Positions 1-8,156 of a DNA stretch of 33,906 nt are shown piece after piece. The notes beneath the pieces were generated by a model, which saw only the letters and a list, made by a program, of their open reading frames with translations, was not told the DNA's origin and made no database searches. This DNA comes from Calothrix sp. CSU_2_0. Its GTDB lineage: Bacteria; Cyanobacteriota; Cyanobacteriia; Cyanobacteriales; Nostocaceae. The stretch lies in NCBI GenBank assembly GCA_012034595.1, contig JAAUPE010000076.1, forward strand, positions 1 to 33,906. The letters run 5' to 3'. Position 1 is the first letter of the stretch; each line of letters begins with the position of its first letter. The position numbers were made by a program, and so were the translations under genes.

Positions 1-158
1 CCTACATATAATGCTATTAGTAGCGGTTGCGGTGCGCAGTGCGCACCCTACATATAATGCTATTAGTAGCGGTTGCGGTGCGCAGTGCGCACCCTACATA
101 TAATGCTACATATAATGCTATTAGTAGCGGTTGCGGTGCGCAGTGCGCACCCTACATA
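1..158. repeat. 46-bp tandem repeat with embedded hairpin
   Basis: Two exact 46-bp units (1-46, 47-92) are followed by a third unit (93-150) that carries an internal 12-bp duplication (ACATATAATGCT at 96-107 and 108-119), then by a partial unit (151-158). Each unit contains the perfect hairpin GGTGCGC-AGT-GCGCACC. The array begins at the window edge, so its full length is unknown. There are no unique spacers, so it is not CRISPR. Confidence 0.9.
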
Positions 159-182
159 GGGAATTTATTTCTAAATGCCAAC

Positions 183-1079
183 CTATTTTATTGCAGGTAT
201 TTGGTTTTTTTCTTGCACGATTCCCGCTGCAATTGCTGTTTGCGAAAGCACGAACAAGGCTGCGATCGATAACATTTTAATTCCCGATGTTTGAGAGAAT
301 GGATAAGTTAACAACTTTAAATAAAATGATGGATGCTGCATTTTTTTTGAATTTGCCGCGCGTTTGGAAGTAGTTTGCTGAAACAAAAATGCGCCTCGCC
401 CGTAATTGAATTGCTGCTGCCAAAATTTGCGCAGTGTCAGTTCGTGAAAGTGATAAACTCTAACTTCGGGAGCGTATACCGCACGCCGCCCCGAATGCAG
501 CCAGCGATCGCAAAATTCTCTGTCTTCTCCAGCCGCTAAGGAAAAACTCGTGTCAAAGCCGCCGATATTGCGAAACTCAGCAGCAGGAAGGGCAAAATTA
601 TTAGAAGTGAAAAATTGCGCGCGATCGGGAATAGCATTGTAATAACTGTAAAGATAATCGATCAGTTGCTGGCTGGCTGCGGAATAAATATTATCGGGAA
701 ATGCGTTGATTGTTCGACCTCCTAACAAGCAGTCAGGTGTTGCTGCAAATCTAGTTTCTAAAGCTTGCAGCCAATCTTCAGCTACAGTACAATCATCGTC
801 TGTAAAGACTAAAAATTTGCCTTTAGCCACCAAAGCCCCCGTATTTCTTGCTGTTGCCGGCCCGGAATTCGGTTGGGAAATTAATTCAAGATTTAATTGT
901 TTGTGAAAAGGAGAAACTGCGGTTTCTAGGGATATTTCGGTGCTGTCGTTAACGACAATTACTTGAAAGCGATCGCCCGGATATTTTAGTTTAACAAATG
1001 AATCGAGACACGCTGCCAGTTTTTGCGGGCGATCGTAGGTAGGAACAATAATTGAAAATAAAATTTGGTTGTCAGTCAT
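183..1079 (-). CDS. family 2 (GT-A) glycosyltransferase
   Basis: A 298-residue protein, probably transferring a sugar from a nucleotide-sugar donor to a cell-surface or lipid-linked glycan. The N-terminus has the GT2 start (FSIIVPTYDRPQKL, about 9-22). The nucleotide/metal site follows (VFTDDDCTVAEDW, about 90-102, with the DxD acids). A downstream GEDREFCDRW segment (about 184-193) fits the acceptor/catalytic acid region. The C-terminus is hydrophobic (MLSIAALFVLSQTAIAAGIV) and may anchor the protein. The start is the ATG at 1077-1079. It lies downstream of the ftsH region on the same strand but is separated from it by a strong terminator, so it is probably transcribed alone. The acceptor cannot be told from sequence. 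Its base composition matches the CGATCG-rich left segment. Confidence 0.85.
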   Translation of the reverse strand: MTDNQILFSIIVPTYDRPQKLAACLDSFVKLKYPGDRFQVIVVNDSTEISLETAVSPFHKQLNLELISQPNSGPATARNTGALVAKGKFLVFTDDDCTVAEDWLQALETRFAATPDCLLGGRTINAFPDNIYSAASQQLIDYLYSYYNAIPDRAQFFTSNNFALPAAEFRNIGGFDTSFSLAAGEDREFCDRWLHSGRRAVYAPEVRVYHFHELTLRKFWQQQFNYGRGAFLFQQTTSKRAANSKKMQHPSFYLKLLTYPFSQTSGIKMLSIAALFVLSQTAIAAGIVQEKNQIPAIK

Positions 1080-1132
1080 TAGTTATGAGTTGTTAGTATA
1101 GATTGTTTTATAAGGAACTCCATTATTTTCTT

Positions 1133-1178
1133 AGTCCGCGGAGGCGGACTTTGTTTGTGTAGAAGCGGTTTCAACCGC
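1133..1178. repeat. paired small inverted repeats (cyanobacterial intergenic repeat)
   Basis: AGTCCGC-GGAG-GCGGACT (1133-1150) is followed by AGCGGTTTCAACCGCC (1163-1178, arms GCGGTT/AACCGC). This two-hairpin text resembles a dispersed intergenic repeat I associate with Microcoleus/Oscillatoria-type genomes; that attribution is from memory. It lies just upstream of the glycosyltransferase start. Confidence 0.6.
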
Positions 1179-1197
1179 CGAGTCATATATATTTTAT

Positions 1198-1236
1198 AAA
1201 AAAACGCAGGTGAGTGTCAATCACCTGCGTTTTTTG
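1198..1236. terminator. strong, bidirectional rho-independent-type terminator
   Basis: A 10-bp perfect stem (ACGCAGGTGA, 1204-1213; TCACCTGCGT, 1221-1230) with a 7-nt loop is flanked by an A run on the left and a T run on the right. It can therefore terminate on either strand. It sits 28 nt beyond the ftsH stop and most likely ends ftsH transcription before the glycosyltransferase. Confidence 0.85.
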
Positions 1237-1264
1237 CATTCGCCTGAGGTTCGATCGAACCTTA

Positions 1265-3137
1265 TTAAACCGTCACAGCCAAATTACCAGCCGCCTTTAC
1301 TTGAGCGAGAAAATCGTGCAATTTATCACCTTCAATTACCTCAGTTTCCAACAAACTCTGCGTAATTGTTTCCAACAAATCTCGATTTTCCTTGAGAATA
1401 TCTAACGCTTGCTGGTGTGCGGTTTCGACAATTTCTTTGACTTCTCGATCGATCGCTTCAGCAGTTTGGGGGCTGACAGCGCGGCGGGCATTTCCCATAC
1501 CGTCGTTTAAAAACATTGCCTGCTGGCCTTTATCGTAAGCGAGAGGGCCCAAAACTTTGCTCATGCCGTAAGTTGTGACCATTCTCTCTGCTAAATCCGT
1601 GGCCCTTTGCAAGTCGTTGGAAGCACCGGTTGTGATGCTACCAAATACAATTTCCTCTGCCGATCGCCCTCCTAAAAGAGTAGCAATTTGCCCTCGCAAT
1701 TCCGATTCATCTAACAAGAAACGGTCTTCTGTCGGCAACTGCAATGTATAGCCCAAAGCAGCCATACCGCGCGGGACGATCGAGATTTTTGCAACTTCGC
1801 CACCGCCTGTCATCATCGCACCAACCATCGCGTGTCCGACTTCGTGATAAGCAACAATCTTTTTCTCTTTTTCATTGAGCACTCGGCTTTTCTTTTCCAA
1901 GCCGGCGACAATGCGTTCGATCGCTTCTGCGAAGTCTTCTTGTGCTACAGTTAGGCGGTTATTTCGTGCAGCTAACAAAGCAGCTTCATTGACCAAATTT
2001 GCCAAATCTGCGCCGGAAAAACCGGGGGTACGAGTGGCGATCGCCTTTAAGTTAATATCCGGGCCTAACTTCACTTTTTGAGCGTGAATGTTGAGAATTG
2101 CTTCCCTACCGGATAAGTCGGGACGATCGACTAAAACTTGGCGATCGAAACGCCCTGGGCGCAACAATGCAGCATCCAAACTTTCCGGGCGGTTAGTAGC
2201 AGCGAGGACGATTACCGTAGTATTTCCCGCAGCAAAACCGTCCATTTCAGTTAATAATTGATTCAGAGTTTGTTCGCGTTCGTCATTGCCGCCGTAAAAA
2301 CCGCCGCTGCTGCGAGATTTGCCGATCGCATCCAATTCATCAATGAAAATAATGCAAGGAGCTTGTTTTTTAGCTTGCTCGAATAAATCTCTAACTCTGG
2401 CAGAACCGACACCGACAAACAGTTCTACAAATTCGGAACCGGAGATGCTAAAAAGGGTACGCCAGCTTCACCAGCTACCGCTTTTGCTAACAGCGTTTTG
2501 CCCGTTCCCGGAGGTCCGACTAACAGCACGCCCTTCGGAATTCGCGCGCCGATTGCCGTAAATCGATCGGGGTTTTTCAAGAAATCAACAACTTCAACTA
2601 ATTCAGTTTTCGCCTCTTCAACTCCTGCTACATCAGTAAATGTAATCTTGGCCGATTCGCCTTCAACATAAACTTTAGCCTTGCTTTTGCCGATCGACAG
2701 CGCGCCCTGAGGTCCGCCACCGCCCCGGTTCATGAAAAATTGAAAAATAGCTACAAAAATCAGCGGCGGGATTACCCAGCTCAAAACGCTGCCGATCCAG
2801 CCATTTTTGCAGGGGGAGTTGCTGCAAATTCAACGCCTTTTTCTTCTAAAAGTTTAGGCAGTTCTAGGTCAAAAATCGGTGTAGTTGACAGCACTTGACC
2901 TGGTTGATCTGCTTCCCCTTTGAGTTGGTAGCGAATTTCGTTTTGACCTACCGAAACCCGCCCCACTTCTTGTTCTTGAACCTGATGGACGAACAAGCTG
3001 TAAGGTACTTGCGGGATTCGCGGTCCGAACAAATTGGGTAAAAAGATATTTGCCAGCAGGAACAGACTTGAGAGCAATAACAAGATATTGCTTATTTGTC
3101 GAAACCTAGGAGGTTGGGGTTGGTCTTTAATTGCCAT
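1265..3137 (-). pseudogene. ftsH: ATP-dependent zinc metalloprotease FtsH, broken by two frameshifts
   Basis: Membrane AAA+ protease that unfolds and degrades membrane proteins, in cyanobacteria including photodamaged photosystem proteins. The three reading pieces are about 2809-3137 (N-terminal transmembrane helix and lumenal domain), 2455-2803 (second transmembrane helix and Walker A GPPGTGKT) and 1265-2449 (IIFIDE Walker B, SRH region ending RPGRFDR, zinc motif HEVGH). Adding one base at the T run 2804-2808 and one at the A run 2450-2454 (each 5 where 6 is needed) restores a continuous 624-residue protein, a normal cyanobacterial FtsH length. All catalytic residues survive and no other lesion is seen, which favours sequencing error over decay. 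The N-terminus resembles the FtsH1-type rather than the FtsH2-type, but this is from memory. Start is the ATG at 3135-3137. Confidence 0.93.
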
Positions 3138-3503
3138 TGATAACTGTCATCCTTAAAATTAAAGCAGTTTTATTCATCTATCTTCTCATCAAATACGGAC
3201 TCGCTGTCAAGCGGATTTCCTCACTTGTTTTGGTCGGTTAACCGGGCAGTACCGATGTATACCCTTTCTCCGTAACATGAGGTAGATCGCGGGGATCGGT
3301 AATTGGTAATTGGTAATTGCCAGATTGGTAATTTGAGTTGGTAATTGATAATTGGTAATTGCCGGATTGGTAATTTGCGATCGAGTAGTTCAAGGCTATG
3401 GTTGTCCCTCGCCCCAAACGGCGCACCGCAGCAATACTACCCATTACCATTACTAATTAACAACTCTTGTTGCTTACCTCATGCTGCACGAGAAAGGCTA
3501 TAT
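3138..3503. repeat. intergenic region with GGTAATT-type tandem repeats
   Basis: The stretch upstream of ftsH contains degenerate GGTAATT heptamers at about 3298-3376, including two copies of a longer motif of the form TTGGTAATTGCC(A/G)GATTGG. The apparent minus-strand reading frame across it (3238-3450) only translates the repeat (Asn-Tyr-Gln-Ser runs) and is not a gene. No RNA gene is seen. Confidence 0.7.
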
Positions 3504-3977
3504 TTATGCAGCTTCGGGGTTTAAATGAATCATTTGCCAAGTAGTATAAGTGCCGATCGCGCCCCAAATTGCGTAAGGCAAAAGTAACAATGCGGCTGTT
3601 TGAGAAATCGGCAACACAGCTAGCACCAACACAATGCCTAAAATCTCGCCAATTCCTCCTAAAATCGTCCCTGTTTTGAGACTTTTGACTCTGAGAGTCG
3701 CGGGAATGTAAGCGACGGTTATAATTTCTAAAAGCAAGTACAAAGCCATCAGCAGCCATGTTTTTAAACTGCCGGGTTCCCGTTCCCACACCATTATAGC
3801 ACTGACAGCTCCGCAAGTAAAAACGATCGTCCAAATCAGCGGAATTGCGGGTTCAAAAAACAGCCAATCAGGTCTTTTAAGCTCGATCGCCCATTTAAGA
3901 TCGCGGAGTTTAAAAAATAAAGTGCCGAACGCAACTGCAAAAGTTACGCCGCCGATAATTATCCAAGATGGAATCAT
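3504..3977 (-). CDS. TspO/MBR-like (tryptophan-rich sensory) membrane protein
   Basis: A 157-residue, very hydrophobic protein with about five predicted membrane helices and tryptophans spread as in TspO (PDWLFFEP, PLIWTIVF, KTWLLM). The C-terminus (LLPYAIWGAIGTYTTWQMIHLNP) fits the last TspO helix. TspO proteins bind tetrapyrroles or other small lipophilic ligands and are linked to stress and light responses. I chose the ATG at 3975-3977 (MIPSWIIIGG) because it gives a family-typical length; the frame extends to 4061 but the extra 28 residues are polar and not TspO-like. It is separated from ftsH and the M48 gene by repeats. The family call rests on topology and the C-terminal motif. Confidence 0.7.
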   Translation of the reverse strand: MIPSWIIIGGVTFAVAFGTLFFKLRDLKWAIELKRPDWLFFEPAIPLIWTIVFTCGAVSAIMVWEREPGSLKTWLLMALYLLLEIITVAYIPATLRVKSLKTGTILGGIGEILGIVLVLAVLPISQTAALLLLPYAIWGAIGTYTTWQMIHLNPEAA

Positions 3978-4205
3978 GATTTTAAACCTGAAAATTGTCC
4001 GAAAGCAGGTAATATATGAGTTCGTAGTGCGCAGTTTAGCCTGCCGATTTTGCGAACTCAAGTCCGCGCTACAAACAGCAGCGATCGGATAGGATCTAAT
4101 TCGATCGTGCCAAATGAAGAGGCAAATTCAGATCCGCCTTTAGCAGGAACTTCTGTAAAGCGCGATCGTGACGATTTTTGAGGAGTATTTTAAAACTTTT
4201 CCTTC

Positions 4206-4337
4206 AGATTCCGATCCCCCTAAATCCCCCTTAAAAAGGGGGACTTTAAGACTTTAAGACTCTGGCTCATCCTTAAAAAGGAGGACTTTAACACACTCTT
4301 GCTCCCCCCTTTTTAAGGGGGGCTGGGGGGGATCGAA
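4206..4337. repeat. nested inverted repeat, CCCCCTTAAAAAGGGGG type
   Basis: The left part (GATCCCCCTAAATCCCCC followed by TTAAAAAGGGGG) and the right part (CCCCCCTTTTTAAGGGGGG followed by a G-rich run and GATC) are each hairpins. They are also roughly complementary to each other, so the whole 130-bp block can fold as one long structure. The core TTAAAAAGG(G/A)GGACTTTAA recurs inside it. This is a common cyanobacterial intergenic repeat style and lies just downstream of the M48 gene, where it could also terminate transcription. Confidence 0.75.
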
Positions 4338-4355
4338 GACGCAAGAAAACGCGCC

Positions 4356-5201
4356 CTAACCGCCCGATAAATTCCTCACAAACTCATCGCGTCCAGAAAC
4401 CAAATTAGCGGGAATACCATTAGGAAAATTTTGGGTAATTAAAGCTTGTAATTTTTCCACTCGATTCTCAGGATTCGGGTGAGAACTGAAAAACTCCGGC
4501 GGCGCTTCGCCCTTTCTCGCAGCACCGAGAATTTGCATTACCTCAACAATTCCTTGAGGATTATAACCCGCTTCCGTCATAAACCGAAAACCGAGTCGAT
4601 CGCTCTCAAGTTCGTCATCTCTACCGTAGCGCAAACTAACAACTTGATTGACAGCTTGAGCGATTAAAGCTGCTTGTTGGCCGCCCCCGCGATCGTCGCT
4701 AGCAGCCACTCCCACCGCCGTTACCAAAGCCCTACCAAACTGCTGTTTTGCCAAGTGTTCCGCACCGTGACGCCCGACAACATGACCGGCTTCGTGTCCC
4801 AATACAGCAGCCAATTGCGCCTCGGAATTCAGTCGCCGCAACAGCCCCGCAGTAATGAAAATTTGTCCCCCCGGTAAAGCAAAAGCATTCACTGTTTGCG
4901 CATCGCGCAGCAGGTGGAATTCAAACGGATAAGGCGCTTGTTTTGCACTCGAATTGGTGACAACTCGTTCGCCCACTCGATCGACATATTGCTGAATATT
5001 TTGACTGGGATAAAGCCCCCCATATTTCCCCGCCATTTGCTGCCGCGCTTGCAGTCCCAAAGATATCTCTTGTCGGGGAGTAAGTTGCACCCGCTGCCTC
5101 TCGCCTGTTACGGGATTTTGTACGTCGCTTGTATAATAAGTAATTGCGCCAAAAAATGCCATTAACAGCCCGATCGCAGCTCGGAATAAAAATTTGTTCA
5201 C
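4356..5201 (-). CDS. M48-family zinc metalloprotease, membrane-anchored or exported
   Basis: A 281-residue peptidase of the BepA/LoiP-like M48 group, which degrade or help mature envelope proteins. The N-terminal hydrophobic stretch (FLFRAAIGLLMAFFGAITYY, about 4-23) acts as signal anchor. The zinc site is HEAGH (about 136-140) with the third ligand in DELESDRLG (about 196-204). The ALPGGQIFITAGLL segment before the zinc helix is typical of the family. The C-terminus has the SSHPNPENRVEKL motif seen in M48 envelope peptidases. There is no TPR domain, unlike BepA. The start is the ATG at 5199-5201. It is transcribed singly and flanked by repeats. Confidence 0.88.
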   Translation of the reverse strand: MNKFLFRAAIGLLMAFFGAITYYTSDVQNPVTGERQRVQLTPRQEISLGLQARQQMAGKYGGLYPSQNIQQYVDRVGERVVTNSSAKQAPYPFEFHLLRDAQTVNAFALPGGQIFITAGLLRRLNSEAQLAAVLGHEAGHVVGRHGAEHLAKQQFGRALVTAVGVAASDDRGGGQQAALIAQAVNQVVSLRYGRDDELESDRLGFRFMTEAGYNPQGIVEVMQILGAARKGEAPPEFFSSHPNPENRVEKLQALITQNFPNGIPANLVSGRDEFVRNLSGG

Positions 5202-5279
5202 TATCGTTTACCAGCTAAGTTTAGCGAGGATGATACTAAATTTGCAGTTATTTACACCTCTATCTGAAGTATCAAATAT

Positions 5280-5328
5280 GGTAATTGGTAATTGGTAATT
5301 GGTAATTGGTAATGGGTAATTGGTAATA
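5280..5328. repeat. (GGTAATT)n heptamer array
   Basis: About seven copies of GGTAATT, one with a variant ATGGGT junction. It is the same heptamer family as the block near 3298-3376. It lies upstream of the M48 gene and close to where the base-composition style of the window changes. Confidence 0.85.
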
Positions 5329-5371
5329 ACTCTAATCTGCCTTCAGCATAGCTGTCTTCTTCCTCCTTCTT

Positions 5372-5441
5372 TCTGCCTTCTGCCTCCTGCCTTCTGCCTT
5401 CTGCCTCCTGCCTCCTGCCTCCTACCTTCTGCCTCCTGCCT
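5372..5441. repeat. CTGCCTTCTGCCTCCTGC pyrimidine repeat
   Basis: An array of TGCCTTC and TGCCTCC heptamers, strongly pyrimidine-biased on the plus strand and purine-biased on the other. It could form unusual structures such as H-DNA, and it is a plausible recombination or misassembly point between the CGATCG-rich left part and the rest. Confidence 0.85.
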
Positions 5442-6179
5442 TTATCTTCATTCCTTGACTTTTTTTTGGGGAACTACAAATTTATTGTGACTGTCAGCGT
5501 ATCTAGCCAAAAAATACTTTGTAAATTTTTTCGACTTTTTTCACTTAGATCGAAAAACGATTGGAAAACTAACAATTATTTTACCGAGAAAATTTTATCC
5601 TTATTCAGTTGCGATATTCCGTCGGAGTCACTAGCCTTCGGCAATGCTAAAAGCATACGTGAACGCAAAAAGTAAAAATCCCCCAATTTCTTTACCCAAT
5701 AACTTATGATTTTGACTTAAATGAACAAATAATACATCAAGTATTTCTACGTAAAAACGGTACAGTAGGCTCCAGTGTCCGATAGCGGCAGTAATTTCAG
5801 CGACATTACTTACGTATAAACACTACAGTTTTAGTAAAAAGAAAAACTGTTATTGACGTTCTTATCAAGTTCATGTAAAAACCTTTAAAAAGCACCAGCA
5901 AGTTCTTACACAATCTTTATTGTTTGGAATCTGAAAAACTGAATAATAGTTATGGTTTACCTAAATGACATCTGGGGCTTAGGGTAAAAACTTGGACTAA
6001 AATTTGGTCTGGTTAGAAGAAACACAAAGGAGAACGTAATGGGATATAAATTAATTTGACTGATTTGACTGCGAGGGATTATTGATTCAAACTAGAGAGA
6101 TTTAAAAAGTATTAAGAATTTTGGCTTGAAACATAGCTCCTCACTCTGAAGACTACCAACTCAAGGAATCCAAGAAACT
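5442..6179 (+). other. long AT-rich upstream region of the Npun_R1517-like gene
   Basis: About 740 bp without a credible gene. A 69-codon plus frame at 5466-5675 is AT-rich and shows no family features, so it is not called. The only gene-like signal is a strong ribosome-binding site followed by a 6-codon frame at 6039-6059. The region probably holds the promoter and a long 5' leader of the gene at 6180. I could not identify a convincing promoter or NtcA box. Confidence 0.5.
6039..6059 (+). other. six-codon leader ORF (MGYKLI)
   Basis: An AAAGGAG Shine-Dalgarno (6026-6032) sits 6 nt before an ATG that opens only MGYKLI before TGA. This site is stronger than that of the gene 120 nt further on. 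It could be a leader peptide, a relic of a lost gene, or chance. Confidence 0.3.
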
Positions 6180-6461
6180 ATGAACTCTAAAGCCTTACCA
6201 CGCCAAATTAATAATGTCGAAGTCGGCGTTTATGAGTGCGAAATTCATCTCAAATTTCGTTTAATTGAGGAGAAAAGTCTGCTAGGCGATCGCGATCAAC
6301 TTTTACAAGTGTTAATAGAAGCACTTGCTGAAGGTTCGGATGATTTTCTAGAAATGCTACAAGCATCTGTTAAAGCTCATGAATCATCGGAGTTTAAAGC
6401 TTCGCCACAAATGCGTCGCCAACTCATGCGTTTACGCAATTCTGCTGATACCTGTCAGTAA
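6180..6461 (+). CDS. Npun_R1517-family heterocyst-differentiation-related protein
   Basis: A 93-residue soluble protein starting MNSKALPRQINNVEVGVYECE. I recognise it as the small family known from Nostoc punctiforme Npun_R1517 and, probably, Anabaena asr1734, annotated as a heterocyst differentiation regulator. There is no helix-turn-helix that I can see. The body is a mixed sheet/helix (EIHLKFRLIEEKSLLGDRDQ) followed by an acidic helix (LIEALAEGSDDFLEMLQASV) and a basic tail (MRRQLMRLRNSADTCQ). The start is the ATG at 6180 with AAGGAAT upstream. It is monocistronic, with a very long upstream region, which fits a regulated developmental gene. Function is inferred from family only. If right, the host is a heterocyst-forming cyanobacterium. 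Confidence 0.75.
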   Translation: MNSKALPRQINNVEVGVYECEIHLKFRLIEEKSLLGDRDQLLQVLIEALAEGSDDFLEMLQASVKAHESSEFKASPQMRRQLMRLRNSADTCQ

Positions 6462-7099
6462 TCATTTGTAGGGTAGAGTTTATCCAGTAGAGGAAACAGA
6501 AAATTTGCTTTCATCCTACAGATTGCCTGTTTTACATATACTCGATTTAAGAATGAGTCGGCTGATGTAATTAGACTCCACAACGTCTATCCCCGTGTAC
6601 ACCTTTGGTATAGAGGCTTTATATATTTTCAGCCAACCGTTGCAAATAACAAGGAAAATTCAGCTTTCGTATAAGCCAAGTATTTCCTAGCTATCAACGG
6701 TAAACGCTTCGCTTAATGAAACAAGCCTAATCAATCATCTGAAGGAATATTTGCGGAAAGTCGTCGTCGTGTCTACAGTAGCCCTCACCCATCACACTAC
6801 AGAGAATCATATTGGGTGCCTACTACTAATTAAGAAATTCTTTACTCGCTTTTAAGCAGTTCAAGGTTGACTAATTTTTTATTTTTCATTTCAGGGTAAT
6901 CGCGAAAACAGAGCTAAAACAGAATAATTTTTTCCTCTCGAATGGGAGTAAGGTATCAATTCCCCCGAAATTTTTCATGAGGGGGACAAATTACTTTATG
7001 TATTTTAGTTTTTTGATTTAATTTTTTGATTTTGGTTTTTTAATTTTAAGTTCGCAGGGGTTAAGATATAACGCTTCTCATGCGAATGAAATAAAAATA
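6462..7099. other. gene-free AT-rich region
   Basis: No open frame of useful length and no tRNA or known structured RNA signature on either strand. It holds a small CCCCC/GGGGG hairpin (about 6960-6985, arms TCCCCC and GGGGGA) and a T-rich stretch near 7008-7050. It lies between the convergent ends of the Npun_R1517-like gene and the response regulator gene. Confidence 0.5.
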
Positions 7100-7100
7100 A

Positions 7101-7369
7101 GGGCAAACAACCCTCATACGTGTCAAATTAAGCTAAAAGCTTATTCCACGGTCATTTTACCCCACGCCTTAATCACCTCCACGTAGCTTATGCTACTTAC
7201 TTTTATCCGCTTGCGCGTCTATCCGAAGGGTAATCGGCAAGGGGAAATTCGAGCGAAACGCGGGAATTGGGGTGGGGTTGCGACTAAGTAGTATTGAATA
7301 AAATCAAAACAACGCTTTTATAGGGGTTTCAGGTTAAGTTGACACCAATGAACAACCGTTTGCCCCTAC
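7101..7369. mobile_element. MITE-like insertion (7113-7350) inside a palindromic repeat, 7-bp target duplication
   Basis: A 238-bp block is bounded by a direct repeat AACAACC (7106-7112 and 7351-7357). Near its ends it carries imperfect inverted repeats, GTGTCAAATTAAGCTAAAA (7120-7138) and the reverse complement of GTGTCAACTTAACCTGAAA (7327-7345), 16 of 19 matching. Removing the block and one AACAACC restores GGGCAAACAACC-GTTTGCCCCTAC, nearly identical to the intact palindrome at 12028-12048. There is no transposase gene inside, only about 23 open codons on the minus strand that might be a transposase tail, so this is a non-autonomous or decayed element. The outer boundaries are uncertain because the bases outside the inverted repeats differ in length (7 and 5). 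Confidence 0.75.
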
Positions 7370-7392
7370 AGTATTTTTTTATGGCTTCTGCC

Positions 7393-8088
7393 TTATTTCG
7401 CTAACCCATGTTCGAGAGCAAAACGTACTAGTTCCGTGCGGCTATTTGTACCAGTTTTGCTAAACAAACGACTGACATATTTTTCAACGTTACGAACGCT
7501 TGTGTCTAAACGACGGGCAATTTCCTTGTTCATCAACCCTTCCGCAACCAGATTTAAAACGCTTTGTTCTCTGGGAGTCAAATCGATATTAAACGGTGCG
7601 GGGGATTGAGCGATCGCACTTTTTTGTGTCAATAAAGCTTTGATTTGAGCAATTTGTTTAGCTAGCTCGGCAATATCTGGAGTTTCTCCGTCTTCAGTCG
7701 CGACTTGCGAACTTGCCAAGCGTCGTGCCAGGAGATTTTCGACTATAGCCACTAACTCATCAGGATCGAACGGTTTCGGCAAATAAGCATCAACACCAGC
7801 CTGATATCCTTGAATGCGATCACCTGTCATCCCCTTAGCGGTCAAAAAGATAACTGGAAGTGTCTTAAAACGAGCATCTTCCCGTACCTGTTTTAGAAAT
7901 TGATAGCCATCAACTTGAGGCATCATGATATCCGAAATAAGCAAATCTGGTGTATTTTGTTGCATTAAATCCCACCCCTCACGGGCGTTACTGGCAACTT
8001 GAACGCTGAAGCCACTATCCTGCAAATAATCCTTGACGGCTTCACGCAATCCCGGTTCATCATCTACCAGTAACAATTGTGCTGACAT
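7393..8088 (-). CDS. NarL/LuxR-type response regulator, Rre1/Ycf29-like
   Basis: A 231-residue DNA-binding response regulator. The receiver domain (1-125) has the acidic pair LLVDDEP (7-13), phospho-acceptor D53 in LLISDIMMP, a conserved threonine in FLTAKG, and K105 in YLPKPFD. A linker (about 126-168) precedes a LuxR-type helix-turn-helix (LTPREQSVLNLVAEGLMNKEIA, then NVEKYVSRLFSKTGTNSRTEL). The architecture and sequence resemble cyanobacterial Rre1 (Synechocystis slr1783) and plastid Ycf29, a stress and redox regulator paired with Hik2/Hik34. No kinase is adjacent, as for an orphan regulator. The start ATG at 8086-8088 has AAGGATAG upstream. The Rre1 assignment is likely; the domain assignment is certain. 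Confidence 0.88.
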   Translation of the reverse strand: MSAQLLLVDDEPGLREAVKDYLQDSGFSVQVASNAREGWDLMQQNTPDLLISDIMMPQVDGYQFLKQVREDARFKTLPVIFLTAKGMTGDRIQGYQAGVDAYLPKPFDPDELVAIVENLLARRLASSQVATEDGETPDIAELAKQIAQIKALLTQKSAIAQSPAPFNIDLTPREQSVLNLVAEGLMNKEIARRLDTSVRNVEKYVSRLFSKTGTNSRTELVRFALEHGLAK

Positions 8089-8156
8089 CTAATCTATCCT
8101 TGTCCCTTACTTTCCTCCAATTTAGCGAACTTTCGGTACACAAAACTATCCAAGAG

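Noticed and set aside
1-158. Possible CRISPR array
   Set aside because: Units are contiguous tandem copies without unique spacers, and no cas genes are present anywhere in the window.
3238-3450. 70-codon minus-strand frame upstream of ftsH
   Set aside because: It only translates the GGTAATT heptamer repeat (Asn-Tyr-Gln-Ser runs).
5466-5675. 69-codon plus-strand frame
   Set aside because: Low-complexity AT-rich translation (Lys/Phe/Ser), no recognisable motif, and a poor start context.
5735-5770. NtcA-type box (GTA-N8-TAC) upstream of the heterocyst-related gene
   Set aside because: The closest text (GTAAAAACGGTAC region) has the wrong spacing, and no suitable -10 element follows; I would not call it.
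6462-7392. Structured RNA gene (6S, tmRNA, RNase P or SRP RNA) in the long gap
   Set aside because: None of the conserved sequence signatures that I know is visible; the only structures are short hairpins and the inserted element.
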